Source: DASWJZ01 sp963720705
GTDB lineage: Bacteria > Pseudomonadota > Alphaproteobacteria > Rhizobiales > Afifellaceae
Direction of reading: 5' to 3'
Assembly: GCA_963720705.1 (NCBI GenBank)
Contig: CAVRGJ010000007.1
Span: forward strand, 372,001-436,000
Length of the DNA: 64,000 bases
The notes below the pieces were generated by a model that saw only the letters and a list, made by a program, of their open reading frames with translations, had not been told where the DNA came from and did not search any database. Both the position numbers and the translations under genes were made by a program. This document shows positions 31,477-41,069 of the stretch, in pieces; position 1 is the stretch's first letter, and every line of letters starts with the position of its first letter.

Positions 31477-31895
31477 CGCCGACGCGCGAGGCGATCGTCG
31501 CGGCGGCGCGCTCGTGGATCGGCACGCCGTATCGCCACCAGGCGGCGCTGAAAGGCGTCGGCTGCGATTGCCTGGGGTTGCTCATCGGCGTGTGGCGCGA
31601 GTTGACGGGGGAGACGGTCGACCCGCTGCCTCCTTACACGCCCGACTGGGCCGAGGCGAACGGATGCGAGACCCTGGCCGAGGGGCTCGCCGAATACCTG
31701 ACGCCGATCGACCCGAAGGACGCGCGGGAAGGAGACATCGTGCTCTTCCGCTGGCGCGCACATCTGCCGGCGAAGCACGCCGGCATTCTCACCGCGCCCG
31801 ACAGTATGGTGCACGCGCAGGCGGGTGCAAAGGTTTCAGAGGTGGCCATGACCGCCTGGTGGCGGAGGCGGGTGGCGTTTGGGTTCGCCTGTTGA
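31473..31895 (+). CDS. NlpC/P60 family tail peptidase (GTA g14-like)
   Basis: A 140-residue cysteine peptidase thought to cut peptidoglycan during DNA delivery. It starts at GTG 31473 within the hub gene's stop (GTGA). Catalytic Cys is in GVGCDCLGLLIGVWREL and the catalytic His in AKHAGILTAPDSMVHAQAG; WIGTPYRHQA is the family entry motif. Next, where the long g15 gene should begin, an inserted methyltransferase gene on the other strand intervenes. Confidence 0.93.
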   Translation: MTPTREAIVAAARSWIGTPYRHQAALKGVGCDCLGLLIGVWRELTGETVDPLPPYTPDWAEANGCETLAEGLAEYLTPIDPKDAREGDIVLFRWRAHLPAKHAGILTAPDSMVHAQAGAKVSEVAMTAWWRRRVAFGFAC

Positions 31896-31965
31896 TCTCG
31901 GGCGAAGTGCCGGTACGGGATATTCCAACACCAAAGAAAGCGAGATGCCCTTTAGGACCTTATTG

Positions 31966-32014
31966 AAGCATGATCTTTTCCGATAACCGGTTCCCACTTT
32001 TCGGGATCATGCTT
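31966..32014. repeat. Rhizobial-type inverted repeat at the methyltransferase 3' end
   Basis: AAGCATGATC (31966-31975) and GATCATGCTT (32005-32014) flank a central AACCGGTTCCCACTTTTCGG block. The pattern with TTTTCCGATAACCGGTTCCC is a common intergenic element in Rhizobiales. It overlaps the last base of the methyltransferase stop codon and may terminate transcription. Confidence 0.65.
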
Positions 32015-32826
32015 TAGACCGCCGCCACGATTACGTGTGCCTGAATTTTGGCGGCAACTTCGCCGCTGCCATGTCTGTCTGCAATCGCGGATGCGGCGTA
32101 GTCGGTTGCAGCTTCCAGCTTTCCCGCTTCTCTGGCCTCGATTTCGCTGCGAAGAACCGTTCCCTGGCAATAAGCAACGGCCGGAATGCGCGGCGAGGAT
32201 GCACGGCTTTGTTCGGCTCTCGTCTCGATCGCGACACGGGAGAAACCCGCGTCCGCAAGTTCGCTGCGGATCAGTGCCGTATCGTGGTAGCCGTGTGGCG
32301 TGCGTGCCAGAAAGCGCGGCGGATCGTTCGGAAAAATCTCGGCGAGAGCATTCGTCACATCATTCGCAAATACATTCTCCTCAATGCGATCCCATACGTT
32401 GAACAAGAAATGTCCTCCGGGCTTCAGGACTCGCCTGGCTTCGCGATAACCAGATGTGCGGTCGGGAAAGAACATCGCGCCGAACTGGCAGCAAACGAGA
32501 TCGAAGGCTGCATCTTCAAACGGCAGCGCCAGGGCATCCGCCTGGCGCCATTTGATCCGAGTGTCAGGAGGTTGCTGCGATGCGGCGTAGTCGAGCATCG
32601 GCTGGTTGAGGTCGGTCACGACATAGCTTGCGCCCCGGGGTAGTTTTGGCGCCAAGGCGCGCGTGACAACCCCGCTGCCCGCAGCGGTTTCCAAAACGGC
32701 GCTTGGCGACAAGGACTGAGCGCGTCGCGCAAGATCCGCGGCGTACAACTCGAAAATCAACGGAACCATATAGCGGTCGTAGTTTTCCGGAATCGAGCCG
32801 GCGAACACCTTGTCCGTTTCCAACAT
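32014..32826 (-). CDS. Class I SAM-dependent methyltransferase
   Basis: A 270-residue methyltransferase of unknown substrate, probably acting on a small molecule. It shows motif I VLETAAGSGVVTRALA, motif II TDLNQPMLDYA, a post-II segment (WRQADALALPFEDAAFDLV) and ARRVLKPGGHFLFNVWD. The start at 32826 (MLETDKVFAGSIPENYDRYM) is preferred over a frame extended 25 codons upstream. It lies antisense between the g14- and g15-like genes and is the third cargo insertion in the GTA-like cluster. Composition is less GC-rich than its neighbours. Confidence 0.9.
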   Translation of the reverse strand: MLETDKVFAGSIPENYDRYMVPLIFELYAADLARRAQSLSPSAVLETAAGSGVVTRALAPKLPRGASYVVTDLNQPMLDYAASQQPPDTRIKWRQADALALPFEDAAFDLVCCQFGAMFFPDRTSGYREARRVLKPGGHFLFNVWDRIEENVFANDVTNALAEIFPNDPPRFLARTPHGYHDTALIRSELADAGFSRVAIETRAEQSRASSPRIPAVAYCQGTVLRSEIEAREAGKLEAATDYAASAIADRHGSGEVAAKIQAHVIVAAV

Positions 32827-32941
32827 CGCATCACCCGCCGCCCGCCTGATGGGTCGCGAGACTAGCATTAATCGTCCGCTTTGCGCGAAGTGGACCTCCA
32901 TCCGGTTGGCTGGCGGTCCGCTCTCTCCTTGAAAGTCTCAA

Positions 32942-35900
32942 ATGGCAACGCTCGTTCTCGGCATCGCCGGGGGCGCGCTCGGATCGGTCTTCGGGCCGCC
33001 GGGCGCGATCCTCGGCCGCGCGGTCGGGGCGCTTGCGGGCTATACGCTCGACCAGGCGCTCTTCGGCACGAAGCGCAAGGTCCAAGGACCGCGCCTTTCC
33101 GACCTCGACGTGCAGGCTTCGACCGAGGGCGCGCCGATCCCGCGCGTCTATGGGCGCGCGCGGCTTTCCGGCGAGATCATCTGGGCGACGCGATTCGAGG
33201 AGGTGTCGAAGACCGAGACGCAAAGCGGCGGCAAGGGCGGGCCGCAGGTCACGACCACCGAATTCAGCTACTTCGCCAATCTCGCCGTGGCGCTTTGCGA
33301 GGGCGAGATCACGCGGATCGGACGCATCTGGGCGGACGGCAAGCTGCTCGACCAGTCGCGCTACACCTTCCGCGTCTATCGCGGCGACGAGACGCAGCTG
33401 CAGGACAGCCTGATCCGCGCCAAGGACGGCGAGGGGCCGGCCTATCGCGGCACCGCCTATGTCGTGTTCGAGCGCATGCCGATCGCCGATTTCGGCAACC
33501 GCCTGCCGCAGCTCTCCTTCGAACTGTTCCGGCCGGTTGCCGGGATCGAGGAGCATGTGCGCGCAATCTGCGTTATCCCGGGCTCGACCGAGTTCGGCTA
33601 CGACCCGCTGGCGATAGCGCGCGTCGGTGCGCCGGGCGTGACGCTTTCGGAGAACGTGCACGCGGTGCGCGACACCTCCGACTGGACGGTGTCGATCGAC
33701 GAGCTGCAGTCGCTCTGCCCGAACCTCGAATGGGTGACGCTCGTCGTCGCCTGGTTCGGCGACGACTTGCGCGCCGGCCATTGCACCATCCGCCCAAAGG
33801 TCGACAGCGCGACGAAGGTGACGAGCGGCGCGAACATGGGCGGTGTCCGGGCTGACGCGCGCGACGGCCGATCTGGTCAGCTTCGTCGAAGGCCGCCCGG
33901 CCTATGGCGGGAGCCCGAGCGACCTTTCCGTCGTGCGCGCGATCCAGAATTTGAAGGCACGCGGACTGAAGGTGACGCTCGCGCCTTTCGTGCTGATGGA
34001 CATTGCAGCGGATAATTCGCTGCCCGATCCCTACACAGGCGCGACGGGGCAGCCGGCCTATCCGTGGCGGGGCAGGATCACCTGCGACCCGGCGCCGGGC
34101 GAAGTCGGCTCGCCCGACAAGACCGCCGCGGCCTCGACCGACGTGGCGCTTTTCCTAGGCGCGGCGGAGCCGGGGGATTTCTCCTTCACGCCAAGCGGCG
34201 TCGGCTATTCGGGGCCGGCGGAGTGGAGCTACCGGCGCATGATCCTCCACTACGCAGAGCTTGCGTCGCTTGCCGGCGGGGTCGACGCGTTCCTGATCGG
34301 CACGGAGATGCGCGGGCTGACGACGCTCCGCTCCGACACGAGCAGCTATCCCTTCGTCGCCGGACTGACGACGCTCGCAGGCGACGTGCGAAGCATCGTC
34401 GGCGGCGCCACGGCGATTTCCTACGCCGCGGACTGGAGCGAATATTTCGGGCATCAGCCGGCGGACGGATCGGGCGACGTGCACTTCCATCTCGATCCGC
34501 TGTGGGCGGACGCCGAAATCGATTTCGTCGGCATCGATCTCTACCACCCGCTGACCGACTGGCGCGACGAGCCCGGCCATGCCGACGAGACGAGCGGCCG
34601 ATCGCCCTACAATCTCGCCTATCTCGAAGGGAACATTCGCGGCGGCGAGGGCTTCGACTGGTACTATGCGAGCGCAGAGGATCGCGACGCGCAGATCCGC
34701 ACGCCGATCACGGACGGCGCCTCCGGCAAACCCTGGGTGTTCCGCTTCAAGGATATCGAGGCGTGGTGGGGAAACGCGCATTACGACCGCCCCGGCGGTG
34801 TGGAGTCCGGAACGCCGACCGACTGGGTGCCGGAGGGAAAGCCGATCTGGCTGACCGAGCTCGGCTGCCCGGCGATCGACAAGGGCGCGAACCAGCCGAA
34901 CGTATTCTTCGATCCGAAATCATCGGAATCGTTTGCGCCGTATTTCTCCAATGCCGCGCGCGACGACTTTCAGCAGCGCGTCTATGTCGACGCCTACCAG
35001 CGCTTCTTCGATCCCGAGCACCCGCACTTCAACGGCTCGAACCCGGTCTCCTCCGTTTACGGCGAGCGGATGCTCGATCCGGCGCATCTGACGCTCTGGG
35101 CGTGGGACGCGCGGCCCTATCCCTATTTTCCCGATCTCGCCGACGTCTGGTCCGACGGCGCCAACTGGGAGCGTGGTCATTGGCTGAACGGAAGGCTCGG
35201 GCAGGTGACGCTCGCCGGCGTGATCGAGTCGGTGCTCCGCGACCATGCCTTCGCCGACTACGAGGTCTCCGAGGTCTATTCGCTCGTCGACGGCTACATC
35301 GTGAACGACGTGCTCTCCGCACGCGGCACACTCGAGCCGCTGATCCAGGCGTTCCGGGTGAACGCGGCGGACGCCGGCGACCGCGTGCTCTTCCGCGGCC
35401 TCGCGCGCCCGGCTGATGCTGAGATCAATTCCGCGAACTCTGGTCGAGCGCGCCGAGGAGCCGCTTGTCAGGAGACGGCGGGCGCAGGAGACTGAGCTTG
35501 CGAACGAGCTCGTGCTTCGCTTCCTCGATTCCGGCAAGGACTATCAGCTTTCGACCGCGTCCTCGCGGCGGCTTGCGGGATCGAGCCGGCGGACGAGCGC
35601 GCTCGATTTGACCGCGGTGATCGAGTTCGCGGAAGCCGAGCGGCTGACGGACGCGCTTCTTCGCGACGTGTGGAGCGGGCGCGAGCATGCCGAGCTGGAG
35701 CTGCCGCCGAGCCTTTCTGCGATCGATGCCGGCGACCTTCTCGCCTTCGATGACGGACCGCGGCCGGAAGAGCTGATCGCGGAGCGGATCGAGGACGGCG
35801 AAAGCCGTGCGCTGACCCTCCGCCGCATCGATCTGCGCGGGCCGGCAACGCTTCGCGGGGCGCTGCGGCAGGCGCCGGGCGCGGCGGCGCTTTTCGGCGC

Positions 35901-36833
35901 GCCTGAAGTGCGGCTGGTCGACATCGCGCCGCCCGACGGCATCGAACCGCACGCGCCGCGGCTCGCAATCTTCGCCGACCCCTGGCCGGGCACGGTCGCA
36001 GTCTATGTCGCGGCGGAAGGCGGCGGCTTCCGTCTTGCGGCGGCGCTGACCACGCGCGCCGTCATGGGGCGGCTCACCGCGCCGCTTGCCGCCGGCCCCT
36101 GGGACTCTTCGACAACGCCAACGCGGTCGAGGTCGAGCTCTTCGGCGGCGCGCTCGCATCGCTCCCCGACATCGACGTTTTCGCCGGCGGCAACACGGCG
36201 GCCGTGCTGACGGCAAGCGGCCGCTACGAGGTGCTGCAATTCGCCGAAGCCGAGCTGACGGCGCCGCTCCGCTACCGACTGACCAAGCTTCTCCGCGGGC
36301 AGGCGGGGACGGAGCAGGCGATGCAAAGCGGCGCGGCGATCGACGCCGACTTCGTGCTTCTCGACGGCGCCGTTGTGCCGCTTCCGATGCGCGCCGACCA
36401 GATCGGCCTGCCGCTTCGCTACCGGATCGGCCCGGCGCAGGACGACCACGCCGCGCCGAGCTTTGCCGAGATCGTCGCGACGGCAGAAGGTATCGGGCTC
36501 CTGCCTTTCGCTCCGGTTCATCTCAAGGCGAGCCGCGACGCGGGTTCGGGCGACATCGCGCTTTCGTGGATCAGGCGCACGCGTTTCGGCGGAACGGCTT
36601 GGGAGCTTGCCGAAGTTCCGCTCAACGAGGAGCGCGAGGCCTATCGCATAGAGATACTCGACGGCGTCGACATTCTGCGCACCGTCGAGACGGCGACGCC
36701 CGATTACCTCTATACGCTTGCCGAACAGGCGGCGGATTTCGGCGGCCCGGCGGCACCTTTCACGCTCAAAGTCGCGCAACTCAGTGCTGCGGTGGGGACC
36801 GGCCTGAAAATTCAGGAAACGGTCGATGCCTGA
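32942..36833 (+). pseudogene. Long tail/host-contact protein (GTA g15-like), three frameshifts
   Basis: Four consecutive open segments spell one ~1297-residue protein. It starts MATLVLGIAGGALGSVFGPP and includes the GTA TIM-barrel-like domain (SGLTRATADLVSFVEGRPAY, FDWYYASAEDRDAQIRTPIT, WLTELGCPAIDKGANQPNVF) and the C-terminal phage tail domain (LRYRLTKLLRGQAGTEQAM). Frame changes are needed near 33842 (+1), 35439 (+1) and 36097 (-1, in a run of C). In R. capsulatus this is the megatron protein at the tail tip. Uncorrected, only the first ~300 residues would be made. Its last codons overlap the DUF2793 gene start (ATGCCTGA). Whether the indels are real is open. Confidence 0.85.
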
Positions 36834-38625
36834 GACGCAATCTCTGGGCCTGCCCCTGCTCGCCCCGGAGCAGGCGCAAAAGCACGTCACGCACAACGAG
36901 GCGCTTCGAGCGCTCGACGCGATCGTGCAGCTTGCGGTGCTCGACCGCGATCTAAGCGCGCCGCCCGGAGCCCCGGGCGACGGCGACCGTTATATCGTCG
37001 CGACATCGGCGACGGACGATTGGGCGGGGCACGACGGCGAGATCGCCGCGTGGCAAGACGGTGCCTGGGCATTCTACGCGCCGCAAACGGGCTGGCGTGC
37101 GTGGGTCGCGGACGAAGGCGCGCTTCTCGTTTGGACCGGTGCAGCATGGGAAGACTTCGCGGCACTGATCACGGAGCTGCAGAACCTGGCGCTCCTCGGC
37201 ATCGGCACGACCGCGGATGGAACGAACCCGCTTTCGGCAAAGCTGAACAACATCCTCTTCACGGCGAAATACGACGCGGAGGGCGGCGACGGCTCGCTGC
37301 GTTACAAGATGAACAAGGAGACGGCGGCCGACGTTCTGTCGCTGCTGCTGCAGACCGGCTTCTCCGGCCGCGCCGAGATCGGATTGATCGGCGACGACGA
37401 TCTCCTCTTCAAGGTCTCGCCCGACGGGTCGACCTGGTATGAGGCGCTCCGCGTCGACAAGGACAACGGCGAAGCCACGCTCCTCGACGCGCTGCATAGC
37501 CTCGCCACGACGGGCGCGATCGTCGCGCACGATCCCTCGGCCGACGCCAATTATAATAACTATAAGTGGGGGTTCTCCTACAGCACGCATCCCTTCGTGG
37601 GAGGAGGCATCGGCGGGGAAGACTACACGAACGCCGTCTGGGGGATGGGCATCAACTGGGGGACCTCCGGCAACAGTCGCCTCGACGCCACAAGGGCCGC
37701 AGTGGGCTGGGTGCTGGAAAGCAAATATTATCCGGGGAGCGGCAGCTTCTACCAGTCGGAGGCGCATCTCCAGTTCTATGACGCGGCGGGTGTCGGGCAC
37801 CGGATGTTATCCGGCGCCTTACCGCACACGGGCACCACCGGCAGCATCTTCGCTATCCAATCGGATGTCGTGAATTTCCTGAAGTGGGATGGCACGCAGA
37901 AGGTCAAGCTGGACCTCGCCAACGATGCGTTCAGCTTCGTCGGCCAGCTGGTCTGGAGCGTGGACACGAACAACTACCACTTCCTGCGGCAGAAGAACGC
38001 CGCCAATAGCGCCTACGTTAACCTGCTCTTCCTCGACAACCTCGACAGGGTGAGGATCGAGGCTCCGGTCTTCATATTCTCCACCCCCGAGAGCACAACC
38101 GGCCATCTCCTACGAGTCCAGCCGTCGTCGATAACGACCGGCCAGACCGCGATCGCCGCGATCCTGCCCGACATGACCGGGCAGGCCTACGCGTTCCAGT
38201 CGACGGGCCGTTCCTCGACCGGCATGGACATCGCGCTCTTCAACAACGACGCGACAAACGGAACCGCATACTCGCGCCTCCAGCTCCGCACGTTCAACGC
38301 CAGCAGCGGCGATCCCTACGTCCTCTTCAACATCAACGGAGTCACCACCTATTCGCTCGGCATCGACAATTCCGATTCCGACGCCTTCGTGCTCTCGAAG
38401 GCCTCGACGCTCGGATCGAACAACCGCGTAAGGATCGACGACAACAGCATCCAGCTCATGCTGCCGCCGAAAGTGCCGAGCTACACGGTGGCTGGGGTGC
38501 CCTCGGCATCCACGCTCGGAGCCGGCTCGATCATCTACGTCTCCAACGAGTTGGGCGGCGCGACCCTCGCCTTCTCCGACGGCACGAACTGGAAGCGCGT
38601 CTCCGACCTTGCGATCGTGAGCTGA
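36826..38625 (+). CDS. DUF2793 protein with long fibre-like C-terminal region
   Basis: A 599-residue protein. The first ~110 residues are DUF2793 (LGLPLLAPEQAQKHVTHNEA, GDGDRYIVATSATDDWAGHD, WQDGAWAFYAPQTGWRAWVA), a domain common in GTA and phage tail-fibre proteins. The remaining ~450 residues are unrelated to anything I recognise. They are rich in Gly, Ser, Asn and Thr, with beta-strand-like segments, as expected of a trimeric fibre. Most DUF2793 proteins are much shorter, so the long extension is notable. Start overlaps the g15-like stop. Probably host-recognition or adhesion, inferred. Confidence 0.75.
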   Translation: MPETQSLGLPLLAPEQAQKHVTHNEALRALDAIVQLAVLDRDLSAPPGAPGDGDRYIVATSATDDWAGHDGEIAAWQDGAWAFYAPQTGWRAWVADEGALLVWTGAAWEDFAALITELQNLALLGIGTTADGTNPLSAKLNNILFTAKYDAEGGDGSLRYKMNKETAADVLSLLLQTGFSGRAEIGLIGDDDLLFKVSPDGSTWYEALRVDKDNGEATLLDALHSLATTGAIVAHDPSADANYNNYKWGFSYSTHPFVGGGIGGEDYTNAVWGMGINWGTSGNSRLDATRAAVGWVLESKYYPGSGSFYQSEAHLQFYDAAGVGHRMLSGALPHTGTTGSIFAIQSDVVNFLKWDGTQKVKLDLANDAFSFVGQLVWSVDTNNYHFLRQKNAANSAYVNLLFLDNLDRVRIEAPVFIFSTPESTTGHLLRVQPSSITTGQTAIAAILPDMTGQAYAFQSTGRSSTGMDIALFNNDATNGTAYSRLQLRTFNASSGDPYVLFNINGVTTYSLGIDNSDSDAFVLSKASTLGSNNRVRIDDNSIQLMLPPKVPSYTVAGVPSASTLGAGSIIYVSNELGGATLAFSDGTNWKRVSDLAIVS

Positions 38626-38701
38626 CGGGCCGGACTGAGGCGCGCGCCGGCGCAGCGTCGCGATCGAACATCAATCGGACTTGCAGGAATGGAGAGCGGC
38701 C

Positions 38702-39382
38702 ATGGACACGGCCACGATTCAGCGTGCGCTCATCCACCAGGGCTTCGATCTCGGACCCTTTGGCGCCGACGGCGCGATGGGGCCGCTCACGAGGCGCGCC
38801 ATCGCCGAGTTCGAAGCAAAGCATGGGTTGAAGGCCGACGGCGAGCCGGACAGCGCCTTCATCAAGACGCTGCTCGGCAGTGCGGCCGAGACGCCGTGGT
38901 TCCCGTGGTACGCCGAGGCAGAGCGGCGCATGGGGCTGAACGAGAACCGCGACAAGGTTGAGCTCTCGACGTTTCTGAAGAGCGACGGATCCTCCGTCGG
39001 CGATCCGACGAAGCTCCCGTGGTGCGGCGACTTCGTCGAGACCTGCATGGCGCTGTCGCTTCCCCACGAGCCATTACCGGCGAACCCCTATCTGGCGCGG
39101 AACTGGCTGAAGTTCGGCGTCGCCTCAGCGCCAACCGAGGGCGCGGTGCTGGTGTTCTGGCGCGGTTCCAAGACCGGGACATCGGGCCATGTCGGGTTCT
39201 GCGCCGGCGAGGATTCCGTCGCCTTTCACGTACTCGGCGGCAACCAGGGCAACTCGGTCTCGATCGCCCGCATCGCGAAGGGCCGGCTCCTCGGCGCCCG
39301 CTGGCCAAAATGTGCGCCGCTTACCGGCATCCGCCGCGTCGAAGCGAGCGACACGGGCGGCCTCAGCCTGAACGAAGCCTGA
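38702..39382 (+). CDS. Endolysin: peptidoglycan-binding domain plus CHAP-like (TIGR02594) domain
   Basis: A 226-residue lytic protein. Residues ~1-60 are a peptidoglycan-binding domain (FDLGPFGADGAMGPLTRRAI, EFEAKHGLKADGEPD). The rest matches the TIGR02594 family: PWCGDFVETCMALSLP with the probable catalytic Cys, TEGAVLVFWRGSKTGTSGHV with the probable His, and FHVLGGNQGNSVSIARI. No signal peptide is visible, so release would rely on the holin-like protein 43 bases downstream. The ATG at 38702 is preferred to one at 38684 because it matches domain start. It lies just after the tail-fibre gene. Confidence 0.85.
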   Translation: MDTATIQRALIHQGFDLGPFGADGAMGPLTRRAIAEFEAKHGLKADGEPDSAFIKTLLGSAAETPWFPWYAEAERRMGLNENRDKVELSTFLKSDGSSVGDPTKLPWCGDFVETCMALSLPHEPLPANPYLARNWLKFGVASAPTEGAVLVFWRGSKTGTSGHVGFCAGEDSVAFHVLGGNQGNSVSIARIAKGRLLGARWPKCAPLTGIRRVEASDTGGLSLNEA

Positions 39383-39425
39383 TCAAACGCGGCAAGACCG
39401 CCATTCCACGAAGGAGACAGAAGAA

Positions 39426-39596
39426 ATGTTCACCTCGATCGACAAGGCCCTTGTCGCGCTCGTCATGGCCGTGCTGTTCATGCTGAACTACTTCCTCGGC
39501 ATCAACGTCCCGTTCCTATCGCAGGACACCGTTACGACCGCGATCTCGCTCCTGACGCCGATCCTCGTTTACTTCGTGCCGAACCGGACAGCGTGA
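39426..39596 (+). CDS. Holin-like small membrane protein
   Basis: A 56-residue product with strong AAGGAG upstream of ATG 39426. Two hydrophobic segments (ALVALVMAVLFMLNYFLGI; ISLLTPILVYFVP) separated by a short polar loop suggest a two-helix membrane protein. Position between an endolysin and a spanin-like pair supports a holin, but small membrane proteins are hard to assign. Its stop overlaps the GTG of the next gene. Confidence 0.6.
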   Translation: MFTSIDKALVALVMAVLFMLNYFLGINVPFLSQDTVTTAISLLTPILVYFVPNRTA

Positions 39597-39817
39597 GCTG
39601 GCTCTCGCTTGGCGTTGCGCTCCTCGGTTTGGCGAAGGCGATCTTCGCGTTCATCCAGGAACGCAACAGTGCCGATGCGGCGACGGCGAAGATCATCCTG
39701 GAAGGCCTGAGGACGATCGATGCGAGGATGGCCAAGGCGGATGCCGCCCGCGGCAGCGCTCAGCGTGATTTCGATGCTCGCGGCTTGCCAAGCGACGACC
39801 CGAACCTCAGAGATTGA
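39593..39817 (+). CDS. Inner-membrane spanin-like protein (Rz type)
   Basis: A 74-residue product starting at GTG 39593, coupled to the holin-like stop (GTGA). An N-terminal membrane anchor (WLSLGVALLGLAKAIFAFI) is followed by a charged helical stretch (NSADAATAKIILEGLRTIDA, RMAKADAARGS). This matches an i-spanin, though it is short. Its 3' third contains the start of an out-of-frame lipoprotein gene, the hallmark of Rz/Rz1 pairs. Confidence 0.55.
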   Translation: MSWLSLGVALLGLAKAIFAFIQERNSADAATAKIILEGLRTIDARMAKADAARGSAQRDFDARGLPSDDPNLRD

Positions 39818-39959
39818 GGCCGCGGCGGAGGCGGGCGGACCGCCGGCCGTCTGCCGCGTGTGGCTGCCGATCCGCTACTCGCGCTCCGATACGCCCGAGA
39901 CGCAGCGCCAGGTGATCGGCGAAAACGCCGCACGGATCGGCTATGGATGCGCCCCATGA
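39741..39959 (+). CDS. Outer-membrane lipoprotein spanin-like (Rz1 type), overlapping gene
   Basis: A 72-residue product starting at ATG 39741 in another frame inside the i-spanin-like gene. It has a short lipoprotein signal (MPPAAALSVISMLAAC, Cys16 in lipobox MLAAC). The mature part ends with VCRVWLPIRYSRSDTPETQR, a pattern seen in many Rz1-like lysis lipoproteins (pro-I-x-Y-S-x-D-T). With endolysin, holin-like and i-spanin-like genes it completes a lysis cassette. The overlap pattern is the strongest evidence; the sequence match is moderate. Confidence 0.6.
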   Translation: MPPAAALSVISMLAACQATTRTSEIEAAAEAGGPPAVCRVWLPIRYSRSDTPETQRQVIGENAARIGYGCAP

Positions 39960-40089
39960 AGAGCCGGGAATCCGGATGATAGGCCCGCGCCGTTCCTTCC
40001 CCGCGGATGGATTTGGGCCGGCCGAGTCCCTACGATTGCGGCCGCCGCCATTCAGCGACGGTTCATTCATGCATGTGTAAACGGCCGGT

Positions 40090-40360
40090 ATGAGCAGGCT
40101 TCGAACGATCGCATTCGCGGGTCTTTTCCTCGCCCTCTCCGGGATCGGCACGGCGAGCATGGCGCAGTGCGTCTCCGATTCGGAGGGCCATCAGATCGTG
40201 GCGCAGGGACAAGCAATACCGTTCCCGGAAGCGGCGAGCCGCGCCGGCATCCCGGCCAACCAGATCGTCGAGCGTTCGGCTCTGCCACGCGGGCGGCGGC
40301 TACATCTACCGCGGTTCAGCTGCGGCAGAGGCGGGACGAGAAGCAATTCCGGCGAATTGA
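40090..40360 (+). CDS. Exported small protein, FeuN-like, with a frameshift
   Basis: A signal peptide (MSRLRTIAFAGLFLALSGIG...SMAQ) is followed by VAQGQAIPFPEAASRAGIPA. The continuous frame then degenerates, but a +1 shift near 40270 gives SVRLCHAGGGYIYRGSAAAE and a stop at 40358-40360. That is a natural end for a PepSY-like small periplasmic protein. In S. meliloti feuN lies directly upstream of feuP and encodes a small periplasmic inhibitor of the FeuPQ system. Position and type fit that role. Inactivation of FeuN in S. meliloti is harmful because the kinase becomes overactive, so a sequencing error is the likelier cause of the frameshift. Confidence 0.65.
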
Positions 40361-40382
40361 GCCGGCGCCGAAGGGGAGCCGC

Positions 40383-41069
40383 ATGCGCATACTCGTCGTC
40401 GAGGACGACCGCGACCTGAACAAGCAGCTCTCCCAGGCGCTGCGCGATGCCGGCTACATCGTCGACTACGCCTTCAACGGCGAGGAGGGGCATTTTCTCG
40501 GCGACACCGAACCCTACGATGCGGTCGTGCTCGACATTGGCCTGCCAAGGCTCGACGGGCTCTCGGTGCTCGAGCAGTGGCGCCGTGACGGGCGCACCAT
40601 GCCGGTCCTGCTTCTGACCGCGCGCGACCGCTGGTCCGACAAGGTGCAGGGGATCGACGCCGGCGCCGACGATTACGTGGCGAAGCCCTTCCACATCGAG
40701 GAGGTGCTGGCGCGGGTGCGCGCGCTGGTGCGCCGAGCGGCGGGGCACGCTTCGAACATGCTCGTCTGCGGACCAGTGCAGCTCGACCTGAAGGCCAGCC
40801 GCGTGACGGTCGAGGGGACGCCGATCAAGCTCACCTCGCACGAATACAAGGTGCTCGAATATCTGATGCATCACCGCGGCAAGGTGATCTCGCGCACCGA
40901 ACTGACCGAGCACCTCTACGACCAGGACTTCGATCGCGATTCGAACACGATCGAAGTGTTCGTCGGCCGGCTCAGAAAGAAGCTCGGCGTCGACGTGATC
41001 GAGACGGTGCGCGGCATGGGCTACCGGATCGCGCCGGATGGGGCTGCGCCAGGGGAGCATGTGGACTAG
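40383..41069 (+). CDS. feuP: OmpR-family response regulator, FeuP-like
   Basis: A 228-residue two-domain regulator. The receiver has phosphoacceptor Asp51 (VVLDIGLPRLDG), the acidic pair at 8-9 and Lys101 in VAKPF; the winged-helix DNA-binding domain follows (ASRVTVEGTPIKLTSHEYKV, SNTIEVFVGRLRKKLG). The block TARDRWSDKVQGIDAGADDY is as in FeuP of rhizobia, where FeuPQ controls ndvA and envelope functions. It starts at ATG 40383 and overlaps the kinase gene start. Upstream is the feuN-like gene and downstream are feuQ-like and ccm genes, the conserved rhizobial order. Confidence 0.85.
   Translation: MRILVVEDDRDLNKQLSQALRDAGYIVDYAFNGEEGHFLGDTEPYDAVVLDIGLPRLDGLSVLEQWRRDGRTMPVLLLTARDRWSDKVQGIDAGADDYVAKPFHIEEVLARVRALVRRAAGHASNMLVCGPVQLDLKASRVTVEGTPIKLTSHEYKVLEYLMHHRGKVISRTELTEHLYDQDFDRDSNTIEVFVGRLRKKLGVDVIETVRGMGYRIAPDGAAPGEHVD

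Noticed and set aside
32831..33781. 316-residue minus-strand open frame upstream of the methyltransferase
   Set aside because: Antisense to the start of the g15-like gene; no recognisable motif.
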